NCBI GenBank assembly: GCA_002415895.1
Contig: DIAV01000308.1
Coordinates: 18,021-33,392, forward strand
Origin: Anaerolineales bacterium UBA5069
Lineage (GTDB): Bacteria; Chloroflexota; Anaerolineae; Caldilineales; Caldilineaceae
DNA: 15,372 nucleotides
Direction: 5' to 3'
This document shows, piece after piece, positions 6,171 to 14,279 of this stretch. Both the position numbers and the translations under genes were made by a program. Position 1 is the stretch's first letter. Each line of letters opens with the position of its first letter. The notes under the pieces are model-generated. The model saw nothing but the letters and a program-made list of their open reading frames with translations. It was not told the DNA's origin and did not search any database.

Positions 6171-9100
6171 CTAGCGGGTGATTGTGGGCAGGTAGGATCG
6201 AACCGAAAGATCGGGTGTGACGTTGAACACCTTTGTGTTCGAGTCCGACGCACTGGGCGCCGGATTGCGCACGGTGATGCCTACCTCATCACCCAATGCC
6301 ACCAGGCCACCCGCCACCTGCGCCGTCAACTTGCCGCCGTTGTCGAAGCTCGTGGGCAATTCCACCCCGTTCCAATAGACCTTGGCGCCGCTGACAAAGT
6401 TGCTGCCGTTGACGGTGAGTACAAAGGCCGCGCTGCCTGCCTTAATCTGCGCCGGCCCCAGTGTGGTGATGACGGGGGTGGCGTTGTTGATGGCGAACGT
6501 GACCGGCGTGGAATCCAGCGGGCCGGGGTTGCGCACGAGCAGTTGACTGCTGCCCGCCGCCGCCAGCAGCGCTGCCGGCGCCTCGACGGTGATGACCGTT
6601 GTGGCCGCTACGGCCTGCACACTGTCGGCCTCGGCCACGGACGCTGGCTCAACGCCTTCCGCTGCCGCCGCTTCAATGCGCTGCGCGAGGGCGGCGTCTT
6701 CGTCTGCCGTCAACGGTGCGTCGGGTGATGCGGGCGTAACCGGTGCGGCTGTGCTTGCCGCCGCCACGGTGGCCAGCGGCGTGCCGTTCCACACGACCAC
6801 CGCTCCGGGGTCAAAGTTCTCGCCCTCGACTGTAACCAGGACGGTGGCGCTGCCCGCAGTCATGCTGAGCGGCGTCAGTGCGTTGATGACCGGGAGCAAT
6901 CCCAGCGCCGCGCGCGCCCATGTGTTGGGTGCGTTATAGAGGGCAACGGTTGGTGCGGCATAAGGCCAGCCATAGTCGTCGCCCTGTGCGCCCACCCAGT
7001 AATGGCCCGCCTTCATGCCCACAAGGTGGTTCCAGCCGCCAAGCTTGCTTTGGCTAATGCGCAGTTCGGCGTTCCAGGTTGTGCCGTTGGGGTCGGTGGT
7101 AATCTGCGCCTGCAGGCCGCCGGGGCCGGGTTGGGCAAAGTCGCCCGCGCCATTGCCCGCATAGGTGAAGAAGCTGCCATTCTCGCCCACAAAGAAACCG
7201 TAGTCGTCACTTTGGGCCAGTGCATTGCGGCTGTTGTTCACGTCGAAGCGCAGGCCCGCAAACGCACCGGGTGAGGATGCGCCCACCTTGAGACCGCTGA
7301 AGCAGGCGTAGAGGTAGTTGGCATCGCGCACCAGCCGTAGCGAGGCCTGTGACTTGTCGGCATCGTTGTAGGGGCTGAGCACCACATGGCCGGCTGCGGC
7401 ATAGGTGAGGTCATTGCAGACGCCATCCATCGTCGCGGCGCTGCCCAGGGGAATGCTCAACGGGGCCACGCGCAGCGGCACGCTGGCCGTGGCGCCGTTG
7501 TTGTTGGCATCCTTTGCTTCCAGCGTGGCCGTGTATTCGCCGGGGGCCAGGCCCATGAGCGCCACGTCGGCGCCTGTGCCTACAGCCGTCGCGTCAATCT
7601 TCCAGCGCAGCGCCGCACCTTCGAGCACGCCATCTTCAGCATCGCTTGCGCCGCCCTGCATCATCACCGCCGATTGCGGATCATAGGTCTGGCCATTGGG
7701 ATCGGTGATGAAGGGCGTGGGCTTGCGGTTGCTCAGCGTAAAGGGCTGCGATGTCGCAATGGTTGTATTGTAGCCATCCGTGGCGATTATGCGCACACGC
7801 CCGGCGCTGGGGGCGCTGCCGTGTAGCGCGCTGAGGTCGTTGAAGGTAAGTTGATAGTGGGGATCGGGTGTGCTGGGCACGTCGTTGGCCAGTGCCTGCC
7901 ACGTTGTGCCGCCGTCATAGCTGTACTGCAGCGTGAAGATCAGCGCGTCGTCGTCGGGATCGCTGGCCGTCCAGACCACGGCCATGCTGTCACCCACTGT
8001 ACCGCCCGCAGGCTGCGCGAGCGAGACAACGGGCGCGCCCGGGCCGGGCGCATCGAAGTCGAGCACGGTCGCGTTTTCCAGCAGTTCCACGCGCAGCACC
8101 TTGCCCGCAGGCGCGGGGAAGCTGGCCACGAAGACCTGCGCGCTGCGCGCAGGATCGTGATCATCAATCGGCAGCAGCGTCACGGCTTTATCGGCGAGGA
8201 CGGTGTTGCCTGCGCCCAGCAGGCGAATGTGATAGGCGTCGAGATCAGGCTCTGCGCCATGATCGGGTGAGGCCGCCTGCGCCTCAGGTGCGTAATCGGC
8301 CACATACGCGCTGAGCAACTTTTGCGTCATGCTGCTGCTCATGGAGCCGGCGGGCAGAAGGCGCGTGTCGCCAAGCTGGCCCAGATGCAGCGCTGTATCC
8401 ACATGCCCCGAGGCGAAGACCGTGCCGTCGGCCGAGATGATGAGCCCGGCGTCGGGGCTGGCTGTGGCGGCTGCCTGGGCAGCAACGTTGCTGGTGCGTA
8501 TGGCGCGCCACGTATAGTCGCTCACCCAGTTGTTGCCACCGTAGGACATGAAGTCCGTGGCGCCGTTGGGTGCAATGGGCGTCTTCGTCTTGAAGTCAAA
8601 GCCATAGTAAGAAGTGGGCCCTACGTTGGCAATCTGGCAGGGTGGATAGGGATAGCTGCCGTCGATGCCACCCGGGTTGCCGCAGTTGACGTGCTTGCGG
8701 CCGTAGTTGTGCGCCAGTTCCTGTGCCATGACGGCACTCTCGAACATGCCGTTCCACGTGTTGGGGAAGGGGTTGGGCGCAGCAGGTGGCAGTTTCACCC
8801 ATGATTCCGCCGAGATTGTGCTGGCGTAGCCGGCAACATTGCCCGTGGGTGCCTGTGGGTGCACCATGCCCATAATGTGTGTATAGCCGCCGGCGGCATC
8901 ACACGCGGGCGCATCATTGACGACGTTGAATGCCCACAACTGGGCAATCACCTCATCCTTGTCGGGAATCCAGTCCGAAAGACTCGCGCCCTCGTCAAGC
9001 TCGAAGGGGCCGCCGCAGGGATGGGGGAAGGGCCCCCACCAACAGACCTGAATCTCCTCGGCCTGCCAGCCTGTGGTGAAATTGAGCATGTTGGGCACGG

Positions 9101-10877
9101 GCCACAAACGCTGGAAGCGCCCCACCATGTCCCAGAAGTTGGGCATATTGGTGGATGTGCGCGGATTGTTCGTCCGCACGGGCACATAGATGGCGCAGGC
9201 GGGTGCTTCATTCAGAAAGGTGAGCGCCTGCGTCAGTTCGTTATTTGCCGGCGCAGGGTCAGTGTAGACGTGCGCCGGGTCGACGACGAGGCGGAAGCTG
9301 GTTTGCCCGGCGCTGATCCAGCTTGCGGGCAATTGGTAGAGCCAGCCATCGTTGAGGCGCACGCGATCATAGCTGCCACCCACCGCCAGCGAGAGGGGAT
9401 TGTTAATGGGCTTGAGCGGCGAGCCGGGCAGTGGGCTGCCGCCGCGCGTGCCATAGAGCCACGCTGTGACGTTGTTGGCGCGCGTGCCTGCATTGCTGGC
9501 CGCATAGGCGCGCACAAAGGTTGTCTTCCTGGCGATCAGCGGGGTCTGATTGGCCGTGTTCTGAATGCCTTGCGTCACCTCCAGTGCATCGGCGCGCAGG
9601 TCCCATGAGAGAGGTGCAGCGAGAACGGAGAGCTTGTCGATGGAGTAAGCGGGCCAGTTTGATGCTCTGAAGTAGACATTTGTGCCGTCCACAAAGACAG
9701 GATCAGCGTTGGTGCTGATGGGCGAGGCGAGCGTTTGCGCCGTGCTGCCCAGCGTCATGCGCCGCAGGAAGCCCTGCGAGGTGGCGCTGCCCATGTTGTA
9801 GCTTGAATCCTGCCAGAACATGTTGTTGCCATAGAAGGCGGTGCGGCCAATGTACCAGTTTTGCCCGTCATTGGGCGCGTTGTACACATCACCCTCGGTG
9901 CAGCCCGCCACGAACTGATTGCAGCTTACACGCCGAATGCGCCGCGTCGTCTCTGTACCTGCCGTCCAGTAGATCTGGTCGGCGCGCTGGACGACAGTCA
10001 AGCCGGTGAAGAGATGATAGGTGAGATTCGTGCCGCCCGTGTTGGAGAAGGTTGTCTCGGCGCAAGGGCCCGCAGGCTGGGGGCATGCGCCCGTGCCACT
10101 GGTGGGAATGCGGAAGATGCCGGTTTCGTCGGCAATGTACAGCGTTGTGCCCACCACCAGAATGTCTGTGGGGAAAGCGATGCCGTCCGCCACGATTTCG
10201 GGTGCGGGTGATGTGCCATCCTTGCGCGCACGCACGACACCTGTGGAGGTGGCCCAGTAGATGTAGATGGCATCGGAGGCCATGCGTTGTCCAATCGCAT
10301 AGGTTGCATTCGTGGTGTTGGCAATGACAACCGGTGCGCCACTTGCGCCGCCGGGGCGGAACTCCACGCGCAACGGCTGCTCGTTGAAGCCATCGCCCGT
10401 GCGCACATCATAGAAGACACCGTCGGCGTCGGCTGTGAGCAGTTTGTAGCGATAGCAGGTGGGGGCATCGCCCGTTTCCGTGGCCACGGTGCTGGCGAAT
10501 CCACCGTTCACGGGAATGCGCTTGAGGAAGGCCACAAAGGGCGCATCCGTGGCAGCGGGCTGGAGTGGGGCCGCCGGTGGGCGATCATCCAGCGCGGCGG
10601 CGCCGGTGGCTGCGGCAATTGGCCCGGCGCTGCAGAAGTCTGCGTAGTAGAGTGATCCGGCAGCGAGATAATAGGCGCTGAACTGTTCTGTGACCACGGG
10701 GATGGGTATGTCGTTCACGGCTGCCGGTGCAACGGGCGGCGTCTCCTGCGCATACAGCGTGCGTGCAGGCAGCGCCAGCCCCATGATCAGAAGCGCCGGC
10801 AGCAGCACATGCGCGATGCGCGCAGCAAGGCTGCGTCTCCCGCGCTTTGGCGTCGCAGGCTCATGGCTATGCAACAT
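6171..10877 (-). CDS. Large secreted multidomain protein: propeller, zincin-like peptidase core, Ig-like, CBM9-like and IPT/TIG domains
   Basis: This is a 1568-residue exported protein. A signal peptide spans residues 1-43: basic KRGRR, a hydrophobic core, and cleavage after TLYA. The ATG at 10877 has a strong AAGGAGG site six bases away. Residues about 45-420 look like a beta-propeller (repeated DxxxVYxA/TLYIADETGIFRI-type blades). Residues 424-560 resemble a CARDB-like domain (ALEVTQGIQN). Residues 570-790 look like a metzincin-type peptidase, with QELAHNYGRKH at 719-729 and a Met-turn-like DFMSYGG with Met777. The canonical motif would be HExxHxxGxxH; here the first zinc ligand is Gln719 (codon CAG), so activity is uncertain. 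Ig-like domains (from about 949), a CBM9/DOMON-like domain (about 1140-1325) and two IPT/TIG domains (from about 1327 and 1463) follow. The first IPT domain carries an Ala/Glu-rich insertion. The protein ends VRSYLPTITR. It probably acts outside the cell in binding or processing polymer; the substrate is unknown. Confidence 0.8.
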   Translation of the reverse strand: MLHSHEPATPKRGRRSLAARIAHVLLPALLIMGLALPARTLYAQETPPVAPAAVNDIPIPVVTEQFSAYYLAAGSLYYADFCSAGPIAAATGAAALDDRPPAAPLQPAATDAPFVAFLKRIPVNGGFASTVATETGDAPTCYRYKLLTADADGVFYDVRTGDGFNEQPLRVEFRPGGASGAPVVIANTTNATYAIGQRMASDAIYIYWATSTGVVRARKDGTSPAPEIVADGIAFPTDILVVGTTLYIADETGIFRIPTSGTGACPQPAGPCAETTFSNTGGTNLTYHLFTGLTVVQRADQIYWTAGTETTRRIRRVSCNQFVAGCTEGDVYNAPNDGQNWYIGRTAFYGNNMFWQDSSYNMGSATSQGFLRRMTLGSTAQTLASPISTNADPVFVDGTNVYFRASNWPAYSIDKLSVLAAPLSWDLRADALEVTQGIQNTANQTPLIARKTTFVRAYAASNAGTRANNVTAWLYGTRGGSPLPGSPLKPINNPLSLAVGGSYDRVRLNDGWLYQLPASWISAGQTSFRLVVDPAHVYTDPAPANNELTQALTFLNEAPACAIYVPVRTNNPRTSTNMPNFWDMVGRFQRLWPVPNMLNFTTGWQAEEIQVCWWGPFPHPCGGPFELDEGASLSDWIPDKDEVIAQLWAFNVVNDAPACDAAGGYTHIMGMVHPQAPTGNVAGYASTISAESWVKLPPAAPNPFPNTWNGMFESAVMAQELAHNYGRKHVNCGNPGGIDGSYPYPPCQIANVGPTSYYGFDFKTKTPIAPNGATDFMSYGGNNWVSDYTWRAIRTSNVAAQAAATASPDAGLIISADGTVFASGHVDTALHLGQLGDTRLLPAGSMSSSMTQKLLSAYVADYAPEAQAASPDHGAEPDLDAYHIRLLGAGNTVLADKAVTLLPIDDHDPARSAQVFVASFPAPAGKVLRVELLENATVLDFDAPGPGAPVVSLAQPAGGTVGDSMAVVWTASDPDDDALIFTLQYSYDGGTTWQALANDVPSTPDPHYQLTFNDLSALHGSAPSAGRVRIIATDGYNTTIATSQPFTLSNRKPTPFITDPNGQTYDPQSAVMMQGGASDAEDGVLEGAALRWKIDATAVGTGADVALMGLAPGEYTATLEAKDANNNGATASVPLRVAPLSIPLGSAATMDGVCNDLTYAAAGHVVLSPYNDADKSQASLRLVRDANYLYACFSGLKVGASSPGAFAGLRFDVNNSRNALAQSDDYGFFVGENGSFFTYAGNGAGDFAQPGPGGLQAQITTDPNGTTWNAELRISQSKLGGWNHLVGMKAGHYWVGAQGDDYGWPYAAPTVALYNAPNTWARAALGLLPVINALTPLSMTAGSATVLVTVEGENFDPGAVVVWNGTPLATVAAASTAAPVTPASPDAPLTADEDAALAQRIEAAAAEGVEPASVAEADSVQAVAATTVITVEAPAALLAAAGSSQLLVRNPGPLDSTPVTFAINNATPVITTLGPAQIKAGSAAFVLTVNGSNFVSGAKVYWNGVELPTSFDNGGKLTAQVAGGLVALGDEVGITVRNPAPSASDSNTKVFNVTPDLSVRSYLPTITR
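8691..8723 (-). other. Zincin active-site segment with His-to-Gln substitution (QExxHxxGxxH)
   Basis: Codons for residues 719-729 encode QELAHNYGRKH. Glu720, His723, Gly726 and His729 match the metzincin zinc-binding consensus, but the first position is CAG (Gln) where His is expected. A single base change (CAC or CAT to CAG) would explain it. The surrounding sequence keeps the expected MAxELAHNYGRxHxxC context and a downstream MSY Met-turn, so the fold appears intact. Confidence 0.75.
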
Positions 10878-11230
10878 ATTGAACCTCCTTGTGAACAGAA
10901 AGAGCGTAACATCCGGCGTTCGTGTGGGGGTTCGGATACGGGTTTTGGGGGTGTCTCTATCCTACGCAGAAATGATGGGCCACCAACCAAGCACGACACG
11001 GAGGAAGTGCGCGGTAGAACACAACGCAGGCAGGAACAGCCAGAGGAAAGCGGGGCGCGTTCGTGGGGATACTGTTGACGCGTGGAGGAGCCGCATGTTT
11101 ACCATGCAGCAACGTGACTGTCAAGCACGCCGCGCGCCAATGGCAACCGTGGGCCGAGCCATGTTAGACTCATGCGCAGCCGCAGCGTGCGCAATAGCGT
11201 GTACATACCCCAATGGATGAGGTGCTTTGC
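10878..11230. promoter_or_regulatory. Divergent intergenic region between the secreted peptidase-like gene and the DUF1624 gene
   Basis: This 353-nt gap separates two divergently transcribed genes, so it should carry a promoter for each. On the minus strand the ribosome binding site is the reverse complement of CCTCCTT (10884-10890). A weak minus-strand match, TTGGTG-16 nt-TAGGAT, lies around 10963-10990 in plus coordinates. On the plus strand TTGACG (11075-11080) is a fair -35, but no good -10 follows at the right distance. I see no gene, RNA gene or strong inverted repeat here. The open frames that cross it lack any recognisable product. Confidence 0.4.
11218..11223 (+). promoter_or_regulatory. 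Ribosome binding site deciding the DUF1624 start
   Basis: TGAGGT lies seven bases before the ATG at 11231. The in-frame ATG at 11213 has no comparable site upstream (ACATACCCCA), so 11231 is preferred. Confidence 0.55.
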
Positions 11231-12043
11231 ATGACAATCTCGACCCAGCCACAGAGCAAAAGCAAGAAGGGCAGCCCTGCCGCACCCCCCCGAGCGAGCA
11301 GCCAGCGCCTGTGGGAAATTGACACCCTGCGCGGCATGGCTGTGATCACCATGATCATCTACCACCTGGGCTGGGATCTCTACTTCTTCGGCGCGGTGGA
11401 AGGGCTGGATCCCTTCCACGGCATCTGGTTCATCATCCAGCGCTATACGGCGATCAGTTTTGTGCTGCTGGCGGGGCTGTCACTCACGCTCAAACGCGCG
11501 GCTCTCGAACGCAAGCAAGTGCCCGCAAGCAAGCAATTTGTCTCATTCCTGCGGCAGGGGTTGTGGGTCTTTATGTGGGGTATGGTGATTTCGCTGATTA
11601 TGCGGGTAACGGGCGTGGGTGTGGTGCATTTTGGCGTGCTGCATCTGATTGGCTTTTCCATCATTGCCGCGTTTCCCTTTCTGCGCTTCAAGTGGCTTAA
11701 CCTGGCGCTGTGGGTCCTTCTCTTTGTGCTGGGTGGCGTGATCCTGCGCCAGCAAATCTACGTAGGCACGTTGTGGCTTGTGTGGCTGGGTTTCTACCCC
11801 ATGTTCTACTCTGCGGCAGATTATTTCCCCCTCATCCCGTGGTTTGGCGTGGTGCTGCTGGGTGTCTTCTTTGGCAATCTGCTCTACCCGGCGGGGCGGC
11901 GCGCCTTTCTGCTGCCCGACTGGTCCAATGCTGCGCCTGTGCGCGGCGTGCGCTTTCTGGGGCGCCATTCGCTGCCCATCTACCTGCTGCACCAGCCGGT
12001 GCTCTTTGCGCTGCTCTATTTGTTGGGAATTGCCAGGTTCTAG
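11231..12043 (+). CDS. DUF1624 / HGSNAT-catalytic-type polytopic membrane protein (putative acyltransferase)
   Basis: This is a 270-residue integral membrane protein. After a polar Lys/Ser/Pro N-terminus (1-24) comes the family signature RLWEIDTLRGMAVITMIIYH (26-45), followed by Asp49. This matches DUF1624, the heparan-alpha-glucosaminide N-acetyltransferase catalytic family, in which a membrane His is thought to relay acetyl groups to a sugar acceptor. His45 is a candidate, but the assignment of a catalytic residue is inference. Several hydrophobic helices follow, and the C-terminus GRHSLPIYLLHQPVLFALLY is the conserved last-helix motif shared with acyltransferase-type proteins. The length is close to that of short bacterial members. 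The start at 11231 is preferred over 11213 because of the TGAGGT site. It reads divergently from the large secreted protein, so a role in modifying envelope polysaccharide is plausible but unproven. A large inverted repeat follows the stop. Confidence 0.8.
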   Translation: MTISTQPQSKSKKGSPAAPPRASSQRLWEIDTLRGMAVITMIIYHLGWDLYFFGAVEGLDPFHGIWFIIQRYTAISFVLLAGLSLTLKRAALERKQVPASKQFVSFLRQGLWVFMWGMVISLIMRVTGVGVVHFGVLHLIGFSIIAAFPFLRFKWLNLALWVLLFVLGGVILRQQIYVGTLWLVWLGFYPMFYSAADYFPLIPWFGVVLLGVFFGNLLYPAGRRAFLLPDWSNAAPVRGVRFLGRHSLPIYLLHQPVLFALLYLLGIARF

Positions 12044-12060
12044 CATATCGGCGCGCACAG

Positions 12061-12258
12061 CCACAATTCGACGCAAAGGCGCGAAGGCGCAAAGAAAACG
12101 CAAAGGACTGCAACTGCGGAACACAGATAACTGCGGAAACTGCAAGGATCACTGCGGCTACCCGTGTGTATCCCTGCTTGTTCCGCCGTTATCTGTGTTC
12201 CGCAGTTGCAGTCCTTTGCGTTTTCTTTGCGCCTTTGCGCCTTTGCGTCGAATTGTGG
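12061..12258. repeat. 198-nt near-perfect inverted repeat (78-nt arms, 42-nt loop), dispersed-repeat type
   Basis: The left arm 12061-12138 is the reverse complement of the right arm 12181-12258 over 78 nt, with only two mismatches. The loop is 12139-12180. Each arm combines two simple motifs: CGCAAAGG-type 8-bp units (CGCAAAGGCGCGAAGGCGC on the left, TTTGCGCC on the right) and a CTGCGGAACACAGATAAC unit that partly recurs (CTGCGGAAAC, CACTGCGG). It fills the gap between two convergent genes, ending 10 nt from the galactokinase stop. There is no transposase. It resembles the non-coding dispersed repeats built on GCAAAGGCGCAAAG and CGCAGATAAC words seen in several bacterial phyla (recalled, not searched). 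It could act as a two-way terminator or be a miniature mobile element. Confidence 0.85.
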
Positions 12259-12268
12259 TTGTAGGACT

Positions 12269-13471
12269 TTACGCCCCGATCTTCTCCACGCGCGCACCAC
12301 CTGCGGCGCGCGTCGTATAGACTTCGGGCCAGATGTTGGTCGTCTTGGGATAGCGCTCGAAGATCGCGTCGGCCACACTCTGCTCGCCCCCTGCGGGCAC
12401 AAGCGCGATGGCGCAGCCGCCAAAGCCCGCCCCCGTGAGGCGCGCGCCCAGGCAATTGGGCGCGCTGCGCATGGCGTTGACCATGGCGTCGAGCGCAGGG
12501 CTGCTCACTTCGTAGTCGTCGCGCAGGCTGGCGTGGCTGGCATCCATCAACTGGCCGACGCGCGCGAGATCGCCCTGCTCCAGCGCCGCCACGGTGTCGA
12601 GCACGCGCTGGTTCTCGTGCACAATGTGGCGGCAGCGGCGATAGACCGTAGGCGACAGCAGCTGCTTGTTGGCTTCCAACTGTTCAACCGACACATCGCG
12701 CAGCTGTGTAATCTCCGGCAGCGCGGCCTGAAGCAGGCGCACGCCTTCTTCGCACTGGGCGCGCCGTTCGTTATAGGCGCTGCCCGCAAGCGAGCGGCTG
12801 GCCTTGGTGTTGCCAATCACAAGCCCGGCATTTTCGGGGAAGGGGACAAGGCGATAATCCAGGCTGCGGCAGTCGATCAGCAGCGCGTGGTTCTCGCTCC
12901 CCAGCACGCTGATAAATTGATCCATAATGCCGCAGTTGACGCCCACAAAGGCGTTTTCGGCGCGCTGCGCCACCAGTGCAATCTCCGGGCCGGTCAGCGC
13001 GCCCGTTTGCCCTGCCGCTTCGAGAAAGGCCATGGCCGCTGCCACCTCAATCGCCGCCGAGCTGCTGAGACCGCTGGCGCGCGGCACGTTGCCGCTAATC
13101 GCGACGTCCATGCCCACCAGCGCAATGCCCCGTTCGGCCAGCGCCCACGCCACCCCCATGACATAGTTTGCCCACTGCGCGCTGGGGTTGTTGACGAGAT
13201 TGTCGAGGTCAAAATCAAACGCGGCGTTGTATTCTACAGAGAGCAGGCGCACCCTGCGGTCCTGGCGCGGCCGCACAGCCATGCGCACGTCGCGCTTGAG
13301 TGCGATCGGCAGCACGAAGCCGCCGTTGTAGTCGGTGTGTTCGCCAATCAGGTTGACGCGGCCAGGGCCTACGCTCACAAGAATGGGGTCATCGCCAAAG
13401 TGCGCACGAAACGCAGCGACAAGGTCGTCGCTGCGGGATGTTTCCTGCGTAGGGTCAAGTTCGGTGCTCAC
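12269..13471 (-). CDS. galK: Galactokinase
   Basis: This 400-residue protein is a GHMP-family galactokinase. It phosphorylates alpha-D-galactose with ATP to galactose-1-phosphate, the first committed Leloir step, in the cytoplasm. The galactokinase signature [16 protein letters not shown] spans 37-52, with Arg38, Glu44, His45 and Asp47 at the sugar-binding positions. The ATP loop [11 protein letters not shown] is at 130-140. NCGIMDQF at 179-186 supplies the catalytic Asp184. [12 protein letters not shown] carries the Tyr that contacts sugar in known structures. The C-terminal GHMP motif LTGAGFGGC is present. The length is normal for the family (about 390). The start is GTG at 13471, which overlaps the stop of the upstream methyltransferase gene as GTGA; AAGGAG lies 11 bases upstream. 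It is the last gene of the operon, followed by the 198-nt hairpin. Confidence 0.95.
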   Translation of the reverse strand: MSTELDPTQETSRSDDLVAAFRAHFGDDPILVSVGPGRVNLIGEHTDYNGGFVLPIALKRDVRMAVRPRQDRRVRLLSVEYNAAFDFDLDNLVNNPSAQWANYVMGVAWALAERGIALVGMDVAISGNVPRASGLSSSAAIEVAAAMAFLEAAGQTGALTGPEIALVAQRAENAFVGVNCGIMDQFISVLGSENHALLIDCRSLDYRLVPFPENAGLVIGNTKASRSLAGSAYNERRAQCEEGVRLLQAALPEITQLRDVSVEQLEANKQLLSPTVYRRCRHIVHENQRVLDTVAALEQGDLARVGQLMDASHASLRDDYEVSSPALDAMVNAMRSAPNCLGARLTGAGFGGCAIALVPAGGEQSVADAIFERYPKTTNIWPEVYTTRAAGGARVEKIGA

Positions 13472-14250
13472 AGTGATTCTTGCTCCTTGCGGGCGAGGGC
13501 GGCGTAGAGGTTGAGATTGCCCTCGTGGCCGTCGGCGAAAAAAGTTGATTCAATGATCAGCCCGGCTTCGGTGGCCAGGCCGGTCAGTTCTTCAATGCCA
13601 ATATTATGTGCATAGCGCAGCGCGTGCACACCCTGATCCCAGGGCAACAGTGCGTCGCCCGGCTCCACGTCGGCAGCGCGCAGGCCAATACTCTCCCAGG
13701 GAGCCATGCGGCTGCGCAAACGCGCGCTGTGCTCAAATTGCCAGGTGCTCAGCAGCAGCCGGCCCTGCGAGGCGAGGTAGCGCGCGAGGGTGCGCAGCAC
13801 CTCTGCACGCAAGGCCGCGCCGGGCATGTGGTGCAACACAGCGTAGCAGGTGACGACATCAAAGTGCGCGGGCAGCGCACTTGCGGCGGCAGGCGACAGG
13901 CCCAGGTGTGCATCCAGAATGTCGCCCGGCAGAGCCTGCGCCGCGCCCCGATCAAATGCGGCGCACGCCGCCTGCGCCCGCGCCAGCAGGGTGGGATCGC
14001 TCTCAACACCCCAGTATACAATTGGCTGTTTCGGCGCGAAAGCGCGGGCGAGCGCCTGCAAGAGACGGGCGTTGCCGCAGCCTGCATCCAGCACGCGCAA
14101 AGGCGCATGGGGCGGCAGCGCCGGCGCGGCGGCAAGCGACTGGATCATGCCCGCGGGCACGCCGTGGCGCGTAGTGTCAAAGTCGGCGGCCACGGTTGCA
14201 TAGAAGTCACGAATGAGCGTCAGCAGGCGCTGTTGCACTGCGGGCGTCAT
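13468..14250 (-). CDS. Class I SAM-dependent methyltransferase, Trm9/ALKBH8-like
   Basis: This is a 260-residue cytoplasmic methyltransferase. Motif I VLDAGCGN (53-60) binds SAM. GVESD (81-85) carries the acidic ribose-binding residue. [13 protein letters not shown] (130-142) is the post-motif typical of class I enzymes. The N-terminal [15 protein letters not shown] and the C-terminal pattern [10 protein letters not shown]...LRYAHN...[12 protein letters not shown] resemble the Trm9/ALKBH8 tRNA-uridine methyltransferase domain, but bacterial members are mostly uncharacterised and the substrate here is unknown. Start choice: ATG 14250 places the conserved FY motif near the N-terminus as usual. 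TTG at 14283, overlapping the preceding stop as TTGA, would add 11 residues and is a real alternative. The in-frame stretch further upstream overlaps the preceding kinase gene and is not coding. The stop overlaps the galK GTG, so both are probably coupled. Confidence 0.85.
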   Translation of the reverse strand: MTPAVQQRLLTLIRDFYATVAADFDTTRHGVPAGMIQSLAAAPALPPHAPLRVLDAGCGNARLLQALARAFAPKQPIVYWGVESDPTLLARAQAACAAFDRGAAQALPGDILDAHLGLSPAAASALPAHFDVVTCYAVLHHMPGAALRAEVLRTLARYLASQGRLLLSTWQFEHSARLRSRMAPWESIGLRAADVEPGDALLPWDQGVHALRYAHNIGIEELTGLATEAGLIIESTFFADGHEGNLNLYAALARKEQESL

Positions 14251-14279
14251 CGGTTCGTAGGCCGCGCTTGTTCCCGTGG

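Noticed and set aside
11075..11103. Housekeeping promoter for the DUF1624 gene (TTGACG plus a -10)
   Set aside because: The hexamer at 17 nt spacing matches the -10 consensus in only about three positions, so I do not call it as a feature.
12061..12258. CRISPR array or insertion sequence ends
   Set aside because: There are only two inverted arms, no spacer-repeat pattern in direct orientation, and no transposase open frame between them.
12164..13507. A 447-codon plus-strand open frame across the hairpin and galK
   Set aside because: It is antisense to an unmistakable galactokinase and begins inside the inverted repeat; no domain is recognisable.
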